Of a stretch of 5,579 bases of DNA, positions 1-5,579 are shown one piece after another (position 1 is the first letter of the stretch; each line of letters begins with the position of its first letter). The stretch comes from an uncultured Francisella sp. (lineage in GTDB: Bacteria; Pseudomonadota; Gammaproteobacteria; Burkholderiales; Neisseriaceae), in assembly GCA_905373555.1 (NCBI GenBank), contig CAJPTP010000084.1:1-5579 (forward strand). Reading direction: 5' to 3'. The notes below the pieces were generated by a model. The model was not told the DNA's origin. It was given only the letters and a program-made list of their open reading frames with translations, and did not search any database. The position numbers and the translations under genes were made by a program.

Positions 1-1503
1 TTCCCGGCCTCGGCCCCGGCCGAGCCCTACGAGCGCTCCCCCACCTCCGCCCCCGCCGCGGCAAGCACCGCCGGGGCGGCGGCGCGCGCCCGAGAGATTT
101 TGAGCGGATCGGGCGCCCCCAAGCCTCGCAAACCCGCCGGGCTGGCTTCGCGCTCCACCCCGTTGACCTTCGGCGACGAGGGCCGGAAAAAAGCCGAGGA
201 TGAGCCGCTGTACACCAACGCGACCGACGACATGAGCGACGTGCCCGAAGTCAGCGTGATCTCGGAGCGCGCGCGCGAACAACCCAACAACTCAGGCTTG
301 GCGCAGATCCTGCGCGAGGCGATGGCGAAGGATCCCAAGCTGTTGGAGGCGATGGCGTCGAACAGAGCGGCGCAAAAGCGGGCCGAGGGCACGTTCGGCC
401 TGCACTACCCGACCTTCCAGCTGTTCAACAACACGCTGATCGCGCAGCACCATGCGGACGAGAAAAAGGAGCAGGAGCGGCGCTTCGACCCCGGGGTGCA
501 GATGCGCTTCAACCTGTACTCCTTCGGCTCGATCCAAAACCAGTATCTGCGCGACAAGGAAAAAGAGCGCTTCACCTATTACAAGTACTACGAGACGCGC
601 GAGGAGGTGGGCTTTGAGATCGCCAACCTGTACTTGGCGGCCCTCAACGCGCGCGAAAGCATCGAAGTCAACTTGGAAAACCTCAAGCGCCACGACAAGA
701 TCATGAGCGACATGGAGGTCATCGTCAAAAACGACCCCGGCCGCAAGTCGGAATACACCCAAGCCAAGGCGCGCGAAGTCCAAGTCAAGCAAAACCTGGT
801 CAACAACCAAACCACTCTCGCGACGAACCTCTCGCGGCTGTCGACCCTGATCGGGCGCGTCGTGACCGAACAGGAGCTGACCGACCCGTTCGCGGAGGAA
901 TACGGCTCCAACCGGCTCAATCTGTACACGCTCAAAAAACTGGAGTCGCACCCGTCGTACTTGGCCCAGGCGGCCGAATTGGCGAGCCTGCGCAAGGACG
1001 TCGAGGTCAATCGGGGCAAGACGCTGCCCAGCATCAACCTCGAAGGCGCCGCCACGCGCGACGACCAAGCGATGTACCTCAACCTCAACTGGGACGCCTT
1101 CAACCGCCCCAACAGCTCTTCCGTGGCGGAAAGCGCCGAAAACGTCACGGCTGCGGAAAACAGGCTGACCCAAGTCAAGCGCGACGTGCTGCAGCGCTCG
1201 AGCTTGGCCAAGGTGCAGCTGCAGCAAAGCATCGAGCGCATGAACGTGAGCAACGAGCAAATCGAGGCCAACAAGGGCGTGGTCAACTCCTATGAGCTGC
1301 AATACAAAATCGCCCGCAAAAGCCTGATCGACCTGCTCAACGCCTACAACGAGCTTTCCTCGGTCGAAATGGGCTTGGTGGCGTCCAAAAACGACTTCAG
1401 GACGGCCTACATCTCCTACCTGCGCTCTCAGGCCACCATCTCCAAATGGGCCAACGTGCCCGTCACCCAATTCGACAAGGACTACATCGCGGCGGCGCGG
1501 TGA
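1..1503 (+). CDS. TolC-family outer membrane channel of a type I secretion system (5'-partial)
   Basis: This is the outer-membrane exit duct of the T1SS. The frame is open from base 1 to the TGA at 1501-1503, giving 500 residues in the window. Residues 1 to about 97 are Ala/Pro/Ser-rich then charged, with no hydrophobic signal peptide, so the real start lies upstream; the TTG at 100 and ATG at 232 would leave the protein without an export signal. The conserved core begins near residue 98 (LAQILREAMAKDP) and has two outer-membrane-efflux repeats. Predicted barrel strands lie near residues 135-149, 163-176, 343-351 and 359-367, separated by long amphipathic helices. The segment KSLIDLLNAYNEL (about 440-452) matches the conserved end of the second repeat in LapE/TolC-type proteins. 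The core of about 400 residues is normal for the family; the N-terminal extension is not. The downstream ABC and HlyD genes support a T1SS role over a drug-efflux role. Family assignment is firm; a lapE-like identity is inferred. Confidence 0.9.
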   Translation, partial: FPASAPAEPYERSPTSAPAAASTAGAAARAREILSGSGAPKPRKPAGLASRSTPLTFGDEGRKKAEDEPLYTNATDDMSDVPEVSVISERAREQPNNSGLAQILREAMAKDPKLLEAMASNRAAQKRAEGTFGLHYPTFQLFNNTLIAQHHADEKKEQERRFDPGVQMRFNLYSFGSIQNQYLRDKEKERFTYYKYYETREEVGFEIANLYLAALNARESIEVNLENLKRHDKIMSDMEVIVKNDPGRKSEYTQAKAREVQVKQNLVNNQTTLATNLSRLSTLIGRVVTEQELTDPFAEEYGSNRLNLYTLKKLESHPSYLAQAAELASLRKDVEVNRGKTLPSINLEGAATRDDQAMYLNLNWDAFNRPNSSSVAESAENVTAAENRLTQVKRDVLQRSSLAKVQLQQSIERMNVSNEQIEANKGVVNSYELQYKIARKSLIDLLNAYNELSSVEMGLVASKNDFRTAYISYLRSQATISKWANVPVTQFDKDYIAAAR

Positions 1504-1583
1504 CGCCGAAACGCCGAGCGCTCGCCGCCGGGCCGAGGCGCGGCCATCACCCCTTGCCCCGGCGCCGAGCGCGCTCGCGCCGG
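1504..1583. repeat. GC-rich palindromes downstream of the TolC-family gene
   Basis: The sequence just after the TolC stop carries two palindromes. The first is CGAGCGCTCG at 1515-1524. The second has arms at 1559-1571 and 1572-1583, where CCGGCG pairs with CGCCGG and CGAG with CTCG around a CGCG loop, with one bulged C. Neither is followed by a T-tract, so they are not canonical intrinsic terminators. They could be factor-dependent termination sites, transcript 3'-end stabilisers or protein-binding sites. Both contain the 9-mer CGCCGAGCG, which recurs in the later intergenic region. Confidence 0.45.
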
Positions 1584-1586
1584 ACA

Positions 1587-1613
1587 TTGGCAATCAAAAC
1601 GCTGCGCTAAGAT
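1587..1613 (+). promoter_or_regulatory. Candidate sigma-70 promoter for the ABC transporter gene
   Basis: TTGGCA at 1587-1592 matches the -35 consensus at 5 of 6 positions. TAAGAT at 1608-1613 matches the -10 consensus at 4 of 6. The spacer is 15 bp, shorter than the preferred 17, so this is a weak call. It sits just after the palindrome at 1559-1583 and would start a transcript near 1620, about 147 nt before the preferred ABC start codon. Confidence 0.3.
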
Positions 1614-1651
1614 CGGGCCGCAAGAAATCCGGCCCGGCGCTTTGAGCGCCG
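1614..1651 (+). promoter_or_regulatory. Two adjoining hairpins in the ABC gene leader
   Basis: CGGGCCG (1614-1620) pairs perfectly with CGGCCCG (1630-1636) around a 9-nt loop. CGGCGCT (1635-1641) pairs perfectly with AGCGCCG (1645-1651) around a TTG loop. The stems share bases 1635-1636, so both cannot form at full length together. No T-tract follows. If the promoter candidate at 1587-1613 is real, these lie at or near the start of the ABC transcript and could affect its stability. A regulatory role is inference. Confidence 0.35.
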
Positions 1652-1766
1652 CGCGCCGCATGGCAAACCCGACGGCTCGCCGCCACAACACATCATGCCG
1701 ACGCCTTGGCGGCGGCAGGCGCCCCGCGGCTTTGGCCGCGACGCGACGCCGACGGCCACGAAGCTT

Positions 1767-3926
1767 ATGCAATCCATCATCGACCACCTGTCGCTGCTCA
1801 CGCAGCTCTTGGAAAACCCCATCGCGCCCGAGGCGATCGCCTCGCAGGTGCGCCGCGGCCGCACCTCGACCGAAGTCGACTTTTCCTCCGCCATCGAGGT
1901 GCTGCGCAGCCACGGCTTCGAAAACAACCTGCAAAACCGCTCCTTGGCCTCCATCCCGATGCTCGCCGTGCCCTGCCTTCTGTTCTTGCGCAACGAAGAG
2001 GCGGCGGTGTGCACCCGCATCGACAAGCGCGAGGGAAAACGGGTCTACACGCTAAGGCAAACCGACGGGTTGGAGCACGAGCTGCCCGAGGAAGAGCTCG
2101 CGAAGGTTTATCTGGGTTTCGTGTGGTTCGTCAAGCGCCGGCCGCAAAAGGACATGCGCTCGGAGCTGCCCGAATACCACATGCCCAAGTCGTGGTTTTG
2201 GAAGGTCATCTGGCGCTACCGCCGCTACTACTACCAAGTGATCGGCGCGACGTTCCTGATCAACTTCCTGGCCTTGGTCAGCTCGTTTTACGTCATGAAC
2301 GTGTACGACCGCGTGATCCCCAACAAGTCCTACGAGACCTTGGCGGCCCTGTCCATCGGCGTGGTGCTGGCCATCGGCTTCGAGTTCATGGCCAAGATGA
2401 TCCGCGCCCACTTGCTCGACATCGCGGGCAAAAAGGCCGACTTGGTGATCTCCGGCGCCCTGTTTCGCCGCGTCATGGCGTTGGACTTGGCGGCCCGGCC
2501 CGCGTCGTCGGGCTCTTACGCGAACAACCTGCGCGATTTTGAGTCCGTGCGCGAATTCATGACGTCGGCCAGCTTGCTGACCTTGGTGGATTTGCCTTTC
2601 GCCATCATGTTCGTCTCGGTCATCGGCATCGTGGGCGGCAAGCTCGCCTTCGTGCCGATGGTGATCATCCCCACCGTCATCATGGTGGGCGTGACGGTGC
2701 AGCCCAAGCTGGCGTTCTTCATCAAGCAAAGCATGAAGGAGGGGTCGCAGCGCCAAGGCCTGGCGGTCGAGGCGATCGAGGGCGTCGAAACGCTCAAGAC
2801 CAACAACGCGCAGATGTGGGCGCAGCAAAAGTGGGACAACTACACGGCCATGACCGCCATGGTGCAGATCAAGGTCAAGGATTTGTCCAACCTCATCATC
2901 AACTTCTCGGTGATGTGCCAGCAACTCAACACCGTCTTCCTGGTCTTGGTGGGCACTTTCCTGATCCACGCCAAAAACCCGTCCGACCGCATCACCATGG
3001 GCGCCTTGATCGCGTCGGTGATCCTTTCCGGCCGCGCCTTGGCGCCGCTGTCGCAAATCGCGGGCTTGGCGACGCGCTTTCAGCAGGCGCGCGTGGCCTT
3101 GCAGGGCGTGAACTCGATTTTGCAAAGAAAGATCGAGCGCGACTACGACCAAAACTACATCACCTTGGAAAAGGTCGCGGGGCAGCTGGCGACGCGCAAC
3201 ATGAGCTTCCAGTACCACCCCAAGATGCCCGCGATCATCAACCAGATGGATTTGGTGATCCGCCCGCAGGAAAAGGTGGCGATCATCGGTTCGATCGGAT
3301 CGGGCAAAAGCACGCTGCTCAAGCTTTTGGCCGGCCTGTACCAAACCAACTTCGGCAACATCACGCTGGACAACGTCGACATTCGCCAAATCGACCCCAA
3401 TCACCTGCGCGACCGCATCGCCCTGTTGGAGCAAAACCCGAGGCTGTTTTTGGGCACCTTGCGCGACAACCTCGACATCGCCCGCCGGGCGGGCTTCACC
3501 CAAGACAACGAGCTGCTCAACGTGATTCACGCCTTGGGATTGGACAAGCTCGTGCAGCACAGCCAGCGCGGCTTGGACATGCCCTTGGGCGAAAACGGCA
3601 TGGGCTTGTCGGGCGGCCAAAAGCAGATGATCGCGATCGCGCGGCTCATGCTGCGCCAGCCTCAGGTGGTGCTGCTTGACGAGCCCACCACGGGTCTGGA
3701 CTCCACCCATGAAATCCGGGCGCTGCAAGTTTTGGCCGAATGGACGCGCCACAAGACGTTGGTGGTGGTGACCCACAGGCCGCAAGTGCTTCAGATCTGC
3801 AACCGCATCATCGTCATGGAGCAAGGCGCGATCGTCATGGACGGCCCGCGCGACGCCGTGATCCAGCGGCTCAACAACGCCAACGCCGAAGAACAACCCG
3901 CCCCGCAGCGCATCGAGCAGCGCTAA
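1767..3926 (+). CDS. Type I secretion ABC permease/ATPase, LapB/LssB-like
   Basis: This is the inner-membrane motor of the T1SS, 719 aa from the ATG at 1767. Residues 1 to about 135 form a C39-peptidase-like domain with no catalytic Cys: the N-terminal helix reads IIDHLSLLTQLLENP. It is therefore a non-cleaving, substrate-docking type as in HlyB and LapB. Six predicted membrane helices lie near residues 156-178, 193-213, 270-291, 295-315, 378-402 and 411-428. The ATPase domain is complete: Walker A GSIGSGKST at 508-516, Q-loop Gln556, signature LSGGQ at 614-618, Walker B ending in Asp638-Glu639, and switch His670. The NPRLFLGTLRDNL segment is typical of LapB-type transporters. An in-frame ATG at 1695 would add 24 residues unlike the family, so 1767 is preferred, although neither has a good Shine-Dalgarno. 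The gene lies between the TolC- and HlyD-family genes, as expected for a T1SS. Its stop codon falls in a 9-bp tandem repeat. Confidence 0.95.
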   Translation: MQSIIDHLSLLTQLLENPIAPEAIASQVRRGRTSTEVDFSSAIEVLRSHGFENNLQNRSLASIPMLAVPCLLFLRNEEAAVCTRIDKREGKRVYTLRQTDGLEHELPEEELAKVYLGFVWFVKRRPQKDMRSELPEYHMPKSWFWKVIWRYRRYYYQVIGATFLINFLALVSSFYVMNVYDRVIPNKSYETLAALSIGVVLAIGFEFMAKMIRAHLLDIAGKKADLVISGALFRRVMALDLAARPASSGSYANNLRDFESVREFMTSASLLTLVDLPFAIMFVSVIGIVGGKLAFVPMVIIPTVIMVGVTVQPKLAFFIKQSMKEGSQRQGLAVEAIEGVETLKTNNAQMWAQQKWDNYTAMTAMVQIKVKDLSNLIINFSVMCQQLNTVFLVLVGTFLIHAKNPSDRITMGALIASVILSGRALAPLSQIAGLATRFQQARVALQGVNSILQRKIERDYDQNYITLEKVAGQLATRNMSFQYHPKMPAIINQMDLVIRPQEKVAIIGSIGSGKSTLLKLLAGLYQTNFGNITLDNVDIRQIDPNHLRDRIALLEQNPRLFLGTLRDNLDIARRAGFTQDNELLNVIHALGLDKLVQHSQRGLDMPLGENGMGLSGGQKQMIAIARLMLRQPQVVLLDEPTTGLDSTHEIRALQVLAEWTRHKTLVVVTHRPQVLQICNRIIVMEQGAIVMDGPRDAVIQRLNNANAEEQPAPQRIEQR

Positions 3927-3982
3927 AGGCGCCAAGGGCGCCAAAAGCGCCAAAAGCGCCAAAAGCGCCAAGCGCGCCCAAC
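3920..3982 (+). repeat. 9-bp tandem repeat GCGCCAAAA overlapping the ABC stop codon
   Basis: Seven consecutive 9-bp units run from 3920. Unit 1 is GCGCTAAAG, whose T creates the TAA stop of the ABC gene (3924-3926). Unit 2 (3929) is GCGCCAAGG; units 3-5 (3938, 3947, 3956) are identical GCGCCAAAA; unit 6 (3965) is GCGCCAAGC; unit 7 (3974) is the degenerate GCGCCCAAC. Being a multiple of three, unit gain or loss would not shift frame. Read in the ABC frame after the stop, the array encodes a basic Arg-Gln-Lys repeat. Confidence 0.85.
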
Positions 3983-4030
3983 CGGGCGCCGGGCCGATCG
4001 GGCGCAGGCGCGCCTTGGCCCAACGCGCGA

Positions 4031-4056
4031 CGCTCGGCGCCGCAAAGCGCCGAGCG
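4031..4056. promoter_or_regulatory. Perfect 10-bp inverted repeat upstream of the HlyD-family gene
   Basis: CGCTCGGCGC (4031-4040) and GCGCCGAGCG (4047-4056) are exact reverse complements separated by CGCAAA. The GC-rich stem should be very stable as RNA, but no T-tract follows, so it is not a standard intrinsic terminator. Its end lies 33 bp before the -10 box at 4089. It could therefore be a transcript 3'-end structure for the ABC gene, a partial attenuator, or a dyad operator. The choice cannot be made from sequence alone. Confidence 0.55.
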
Positions 4057-4088
4057 CCCCTGCGCGCCCCCGACGCCGGAGAGCGCCT

Positions 4089-4094
4089 TATAAT
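4089..4094 (+). promoter_or_regulatory. Consensus -10 box (TATAAT) before the HlyD-family gene
   Basis: TATAAT is a 6-of-6 match to the sigma-70 -10 element in otherwise GC-rich DNA. The -35 region about 17 bp upstream (4066-4071) is C-rich and does not resemble TTGACA, and there is no extended -10 TG, so activity may need an activator. A start near 4101 would leave a leader of roughly 68 nt to the GTG at 4169 and would exclude the in-frame ATG at 4100 as a start. Confidence 0.45.
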
Positions 4095-4122
4095 CCCCAA
4101 TGCGTCAAGTTGTTGGCGGAAT

Positions 4123-4151
4123 CGCCGAGCGCGGCGCCCTTGGGCTCGGCG
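4123..4151 (+). promoter_or_regulatory. Leader hairpin just upstream of the adaptor ribosome-binding site
   Basis: CGCCGAGC (4123-4130) pairs exactly with GCTCGGCG (4144-4151) around a 13-nt GC-rich loop. The structure ends 6 nt before the Shine-Dalgarno at 4158-4162. It could influence ribosome access or mRNA stability; a regulatory role is inferred. Confidence 0.35.
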
Positions 4152-4157
4152 CGGAGC

Positions 4158-4171
4158 AAGGAACGGAAGTG
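4158..4171 (+). promoter_or_regulatory. Shine-Dalgarno deciding the GTG start of the HlyD-family gene
   Basis: AAGGA at 4158-4162 is followed by 6 nt and then GTG at 4169-4171, an ideal layout. The upstream in-frame ATG at 4100 has no such site and falls at the predicted transcription start. This fixes the start of the adaptor at 4169. Confidence 0.75.
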
Positions 4172-5416
4172 GCCAAGAAGCCGAAAAAATATTACGACGA
4201 GAAATACGAGATCGTCAGCAAGGAAGACTTGGTTCTCATCAATGACCTCCATGCCGCCTTGCAGGTGGAAAAGCAGACGGGCATGTCTTTGGCCATCGCT
4301 TTTCTGGGCCTATTTTTGACCGTGATCACGGTGTGGTCGTACTTCGCCAAAGTCGAGCAGGTCGCCCGCGGCCAAGGCTCCATCATCAACAGCAGCCACG
4401 AGCAGCTGATCCAAAGCTTGGAGCCCGGCATCATCTCAAAGATGATGGTCGAGGAGGGGCAAGTCGTGCAAAAAGGCCAAGTTCTGGTGAAGCTGGACTC
4501 CACCCGCTTGGCCGCGATGTTCCGCGAAAGCGAGGAGAAGGTCAAAAACCTGGAGGCCATGCGGGCTCGGCTGTATGCCGAAGCCAACAACACGCCGCTG
4601 GAGTTTCCCGACGACATCTCCGACGAGCTTCGAATGCGCGAGACCAAAGCCTACAACGCGCATATGAAACAGGTGCATGACGCCGTCTCGACGCTCAGCG
4701 CCTCCAAGGCGCTGATCGACCGGGAAATCGCGATCACGGCGCCGATGGTCAAGCAAGGCGTCGTGTCGGAGGTCGAGGTGCTGCGCATGCGCCGCCAATC
4801 CTCCGATCTGTCGATGCAAATCGAGGAACGGCGCAACAGCTTCGCGACCAAAGCCAACGACGAGCTGATCCGCACCGATTCGGAGCTGGCGCAGGCCCGC
4901 GAGAACATGGCCACCCGGGCCGACCCGCTGGAGCGCACGGAGCTTAGGGCGCCCGTGCGCGGGGTCGTGAAAAACGTGCGCATCACCACCCAAGGGGGCG
5001 TCGTCGCGGCGGGGCAGGACATTTTGGAAATCGTGCCCTTGGACGACAAGCTCAAGGTCGAGGCTTACATCAACCCACGCGACATCGCCTTCGTCCACCC
5101 CGGCCAAGAGGCGCTGGTGCGCGTGAGCTCTTACGACTACTCCATTTACGGCGGATTGAAGGGCAAGGTCACGTTCCTTTCGCCCAGCACCTTGCGCGAC
5201 AACAAGCGCGCGGGCGAGCTGAAGCTCAACCCCAACGAGTCTTTCTACCGCGTGGTGATCGAGACGGAGGGCATCTTGACCGACAAAAACGGCAAGGCGC
5301 TGCCCATTTCCCCCGGCATGCCCGTGCAGGTGGACATCAAGACGGGCGAAAAGACGATCTTCCAATACGTCATCAAGCCCATCACCCGCTTCAAGCTGGC
5401 ATTCCAGGAACGCTAA
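4169..5416 (+). CDS. HlyD-family periplasmic adaptor (membrane fusion protein) of a type I secretion system
   Basis: This adaptor links the inner-membrane ABC transporter to the outer-membrane TolC-type channel. From GTG 4169 to TAA 5416 it encodes 415 aa. A charged cytoplasmic N-terminus (about 1-38) precedes one membrane helix (about 39-59); the rest is periplasmic. The first lipoyl-like half lies at about 80-110 (EPGIISKMMVEEGQVVQKGQ), a mainly coiled-coil hairpin at about 112-250, and the second lipoyl half at about 258-290 (LRAPVRGVVKNVRITTQGG). The C-terminal part carries the HlyD-family pattern: PGQEALVRVSSYDY, YGGLKGKV, then SPGMPVQVDIKTGEKT and a terminal AFQER. At 415 aa it is slightly shorter than HlyD (478 aa) and like LapC/PrtE-type adaptors. 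A 242-bp gap with a -10 box separates it from the ABC gene, so it may have its own promoter as well as read-through. A lapC-like identity is inferred. Confidence 0.95.
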   Translation: MAKKPKKYYDEKYEIVSKEDLVLINDLHAALQVEKQTGMSLAIAFLGLFLTVITVWSYFAKVEQVARGQGSIINSSHEQLIQSLEPGIISKMMVEEGQVVQKGQVLVKLDSTRLAAMFRESEEKVKNLEAMRARLYAEANNTPLEFPDDISDELRMRETKAYNAHMKQVHDAVSTLSASKALIDREIAITAPMVKQGVVSEVEVLRMRRQSSDLSMQIEERRNSFATKANDELIRTDSELAQARENMATRADPLERTELRAPVRGVVKNVRITTQGGVVAAGQDILEIVPLDDKLKVEAYINPRDIAFVHPGQEALVRVSSYDYSIYGGLKGKVTFLSPSTLRDNKRAGELKLNPNESFYRVVIETEGILTDKNGKALPISPGMPVQVDIKTGEKTIFQYVIKPITRFKLAFQER

Positions 5417-5471
5417 ACTTGGCCGATCAAAACGGGCGCAATCCCCCAAGCCAAGCTCCCAAGCAAAAAAT

Positions 5472-5513
5472 GCCCCCGCGATTGGCGCTGCGCCGGCTCG
5501 GGGGCTTTTTTTT
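5472..5513 (+). terminator. Rho-independent terminator closing the T1SS cluster
   Basis: GCCCCCG (5472-5478) pairs perfectly with CGGGGGC (5499-5505), followed by eight T residues at 5506-5513. The intervening 20 nt can form an inner GGCG/CGCC stem (5484-5487 with 5491-5494). A run of six A residues at 5465-5470 precedes the stem, so it may also terminate transcription from the opposite direction. It lies 55 nt after the adaptor stop. Confidence 0.9.
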
Positions 5514-5579
5514 CCTTTTTTTCCTTTGGGAAAGTATGCGAGAAGTGTTGATGCCTTCTCCTGTCGGAGTTGTTTGCGT
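5514..5579. other. Lower-GC segment after the terminator, function unassigned
   Basis: Composition drops here: 28 of the last 59 bases are G or C, well below the genes before it. A second T-run (5516-5522) repeats the TTTTTCC pattern. An ATG at 5536 opens a frame to the window end (MREVLMPSPVGVVC), but it has only a weak GGGA upstream and starts 22 bp after the terminator, so it cannot be called a gene. Two small, mutually exclusive inverted repeats are present: GAGAAG 5540-5545 with CTTCTC 5555-5560, and CTCC 5558-5561 with GGAG 5566-5569. It may be the upstream region of the next gene. Confidence 0.4.

Noticed and set aside
100..102. TTG at 100 as the start of the TolC-family gene.
   Set aside because: The frame is open further upstream to base 1, there is no ribosome-binding site, and the product would lack a signal peptide that an outer-membrane protein needs.
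292..1593. A 433-codon minus-strand frame antisense to the TolC-family gene.
   Set aside because: Composition is Val/Leu/Asp-rich without recognisable motifs and it mirrors codon bias of the real gene.
1695..1766. ATG at 1695 as the ABC transporter start.
   Set aside because: The 24 added residues are Pro/Arg-rich, unlike the family, and there is no Shine-Dalgarno. The ATG at 1767 begins exactly where the C39-like domain normally begins, though its own ribosome site is weak.
3920..3982. The tandem repeat as a CRISPR array.
   Set aside because: Units are 9 bp and contiguous with no spacers.
3740..4093. A plus-strand frame containing Ala-Pro-Lys repeats across the tandem array.
   Set aside because: Most of it overlaps the ABC ATPase domain out of frame. 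The Ala-Pro-Lys repeats are just the 9-bp array read in another frame.
2052..4100. A 682-codon open frame on the minus strand, antisense to the ABC gene.
   Set aside because: Its product is a low-complexity His/Asp/Val/Gln-rich string with no domain, and the opposite strand encodes a complete, motif-intact ABC transporter. Long antisense frames are expected in GC-rich genes.
4436..5449. A 337-codon minus-strand frame antisense to the HlyD-family gene.
   Set aside because: No family features, and it lies opposite a clear HlyD-family protein.
5446..5464. Three copies of CCAAGC within 19 bp before the terminator.
   Set aside because: The hexamer is too short and its bases are common in this sequence, so chance is a sufficient explanation.

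Overview
The window is a compact, high-GC Gram-negative locus encoding a type I secretion system (T1SS). All three genes are on the + strand, in the order outer-membrane channel (TolC family), inner-membrane ABC permease/ATPase (LapB/LssB-like, with a degenerate C39-like N-terminal domain), and periplasmic adaptor (HlyD/LapC-like membrane fusion protein). An outer-membrane TolC protein means a diderm. The GC-rich coding DNA, a TATAAT-type -10 in a GC-rich leader and the Lap-type families fit Pseudomonadota, probably Betaproteobacteria (inference). Leucine codon use is somewhat unusual for such GC: between 3420 and 3656 I count 8 TTG, 4 CTG and 4 CTC.

Layout. 1-1503: TolC-family gene, cut at its 5' end by the window; the frame is open from base 1 and shows no signal peptide, so the true start lies upstream. 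1504-1766: 263 bp of noncoding DNA with GC-rich palindromes, a weak promoter candidate and two adjoining leader hairpins. 1767-3926: ABC transporter, 719 aa, with all nucleotide-binding motifs intact. 3920-3982: a 9-bp tandem repeat that starts on the ABC stop codon. 3983-4168: a perfect 10-bp-stem hairpin, a consensus -10 box, a leader hairpin and a strong Shine-Dalgarno. 4169-5416: HlyD-family adaptor, 415 aa, from a GTG start. 5472-5513: strong intrinsic terminator closing the cluster. 5514-5579: lower-GC DNA with no assignable gene.

How it works. The ABC protein energises export, the HlyD-type adaptor spans the periplasm and the TolC-type protein forms the outer-membrane exit, together moving an unfolded substrate from cytoplasm to exterior in one step. 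The C39-like domain lacks a catalytic cysteine, so the system should not cleave a double-glycine leader; it should export proteins with a C-terminal signal, typically RTX or large repeat adhesins in this family. No cargo gene, LapG-type protease or LapD-type regulator is visible here.

I see no sign of a wholly new system. The most unusual points are the long Ala/Pro/Ser-rich N-terminal region of the TolC protein, the tandem repeat on the ABC stop codon, and structured, motif-sharing intergenic regions that may split the three genes into separately controlled units.
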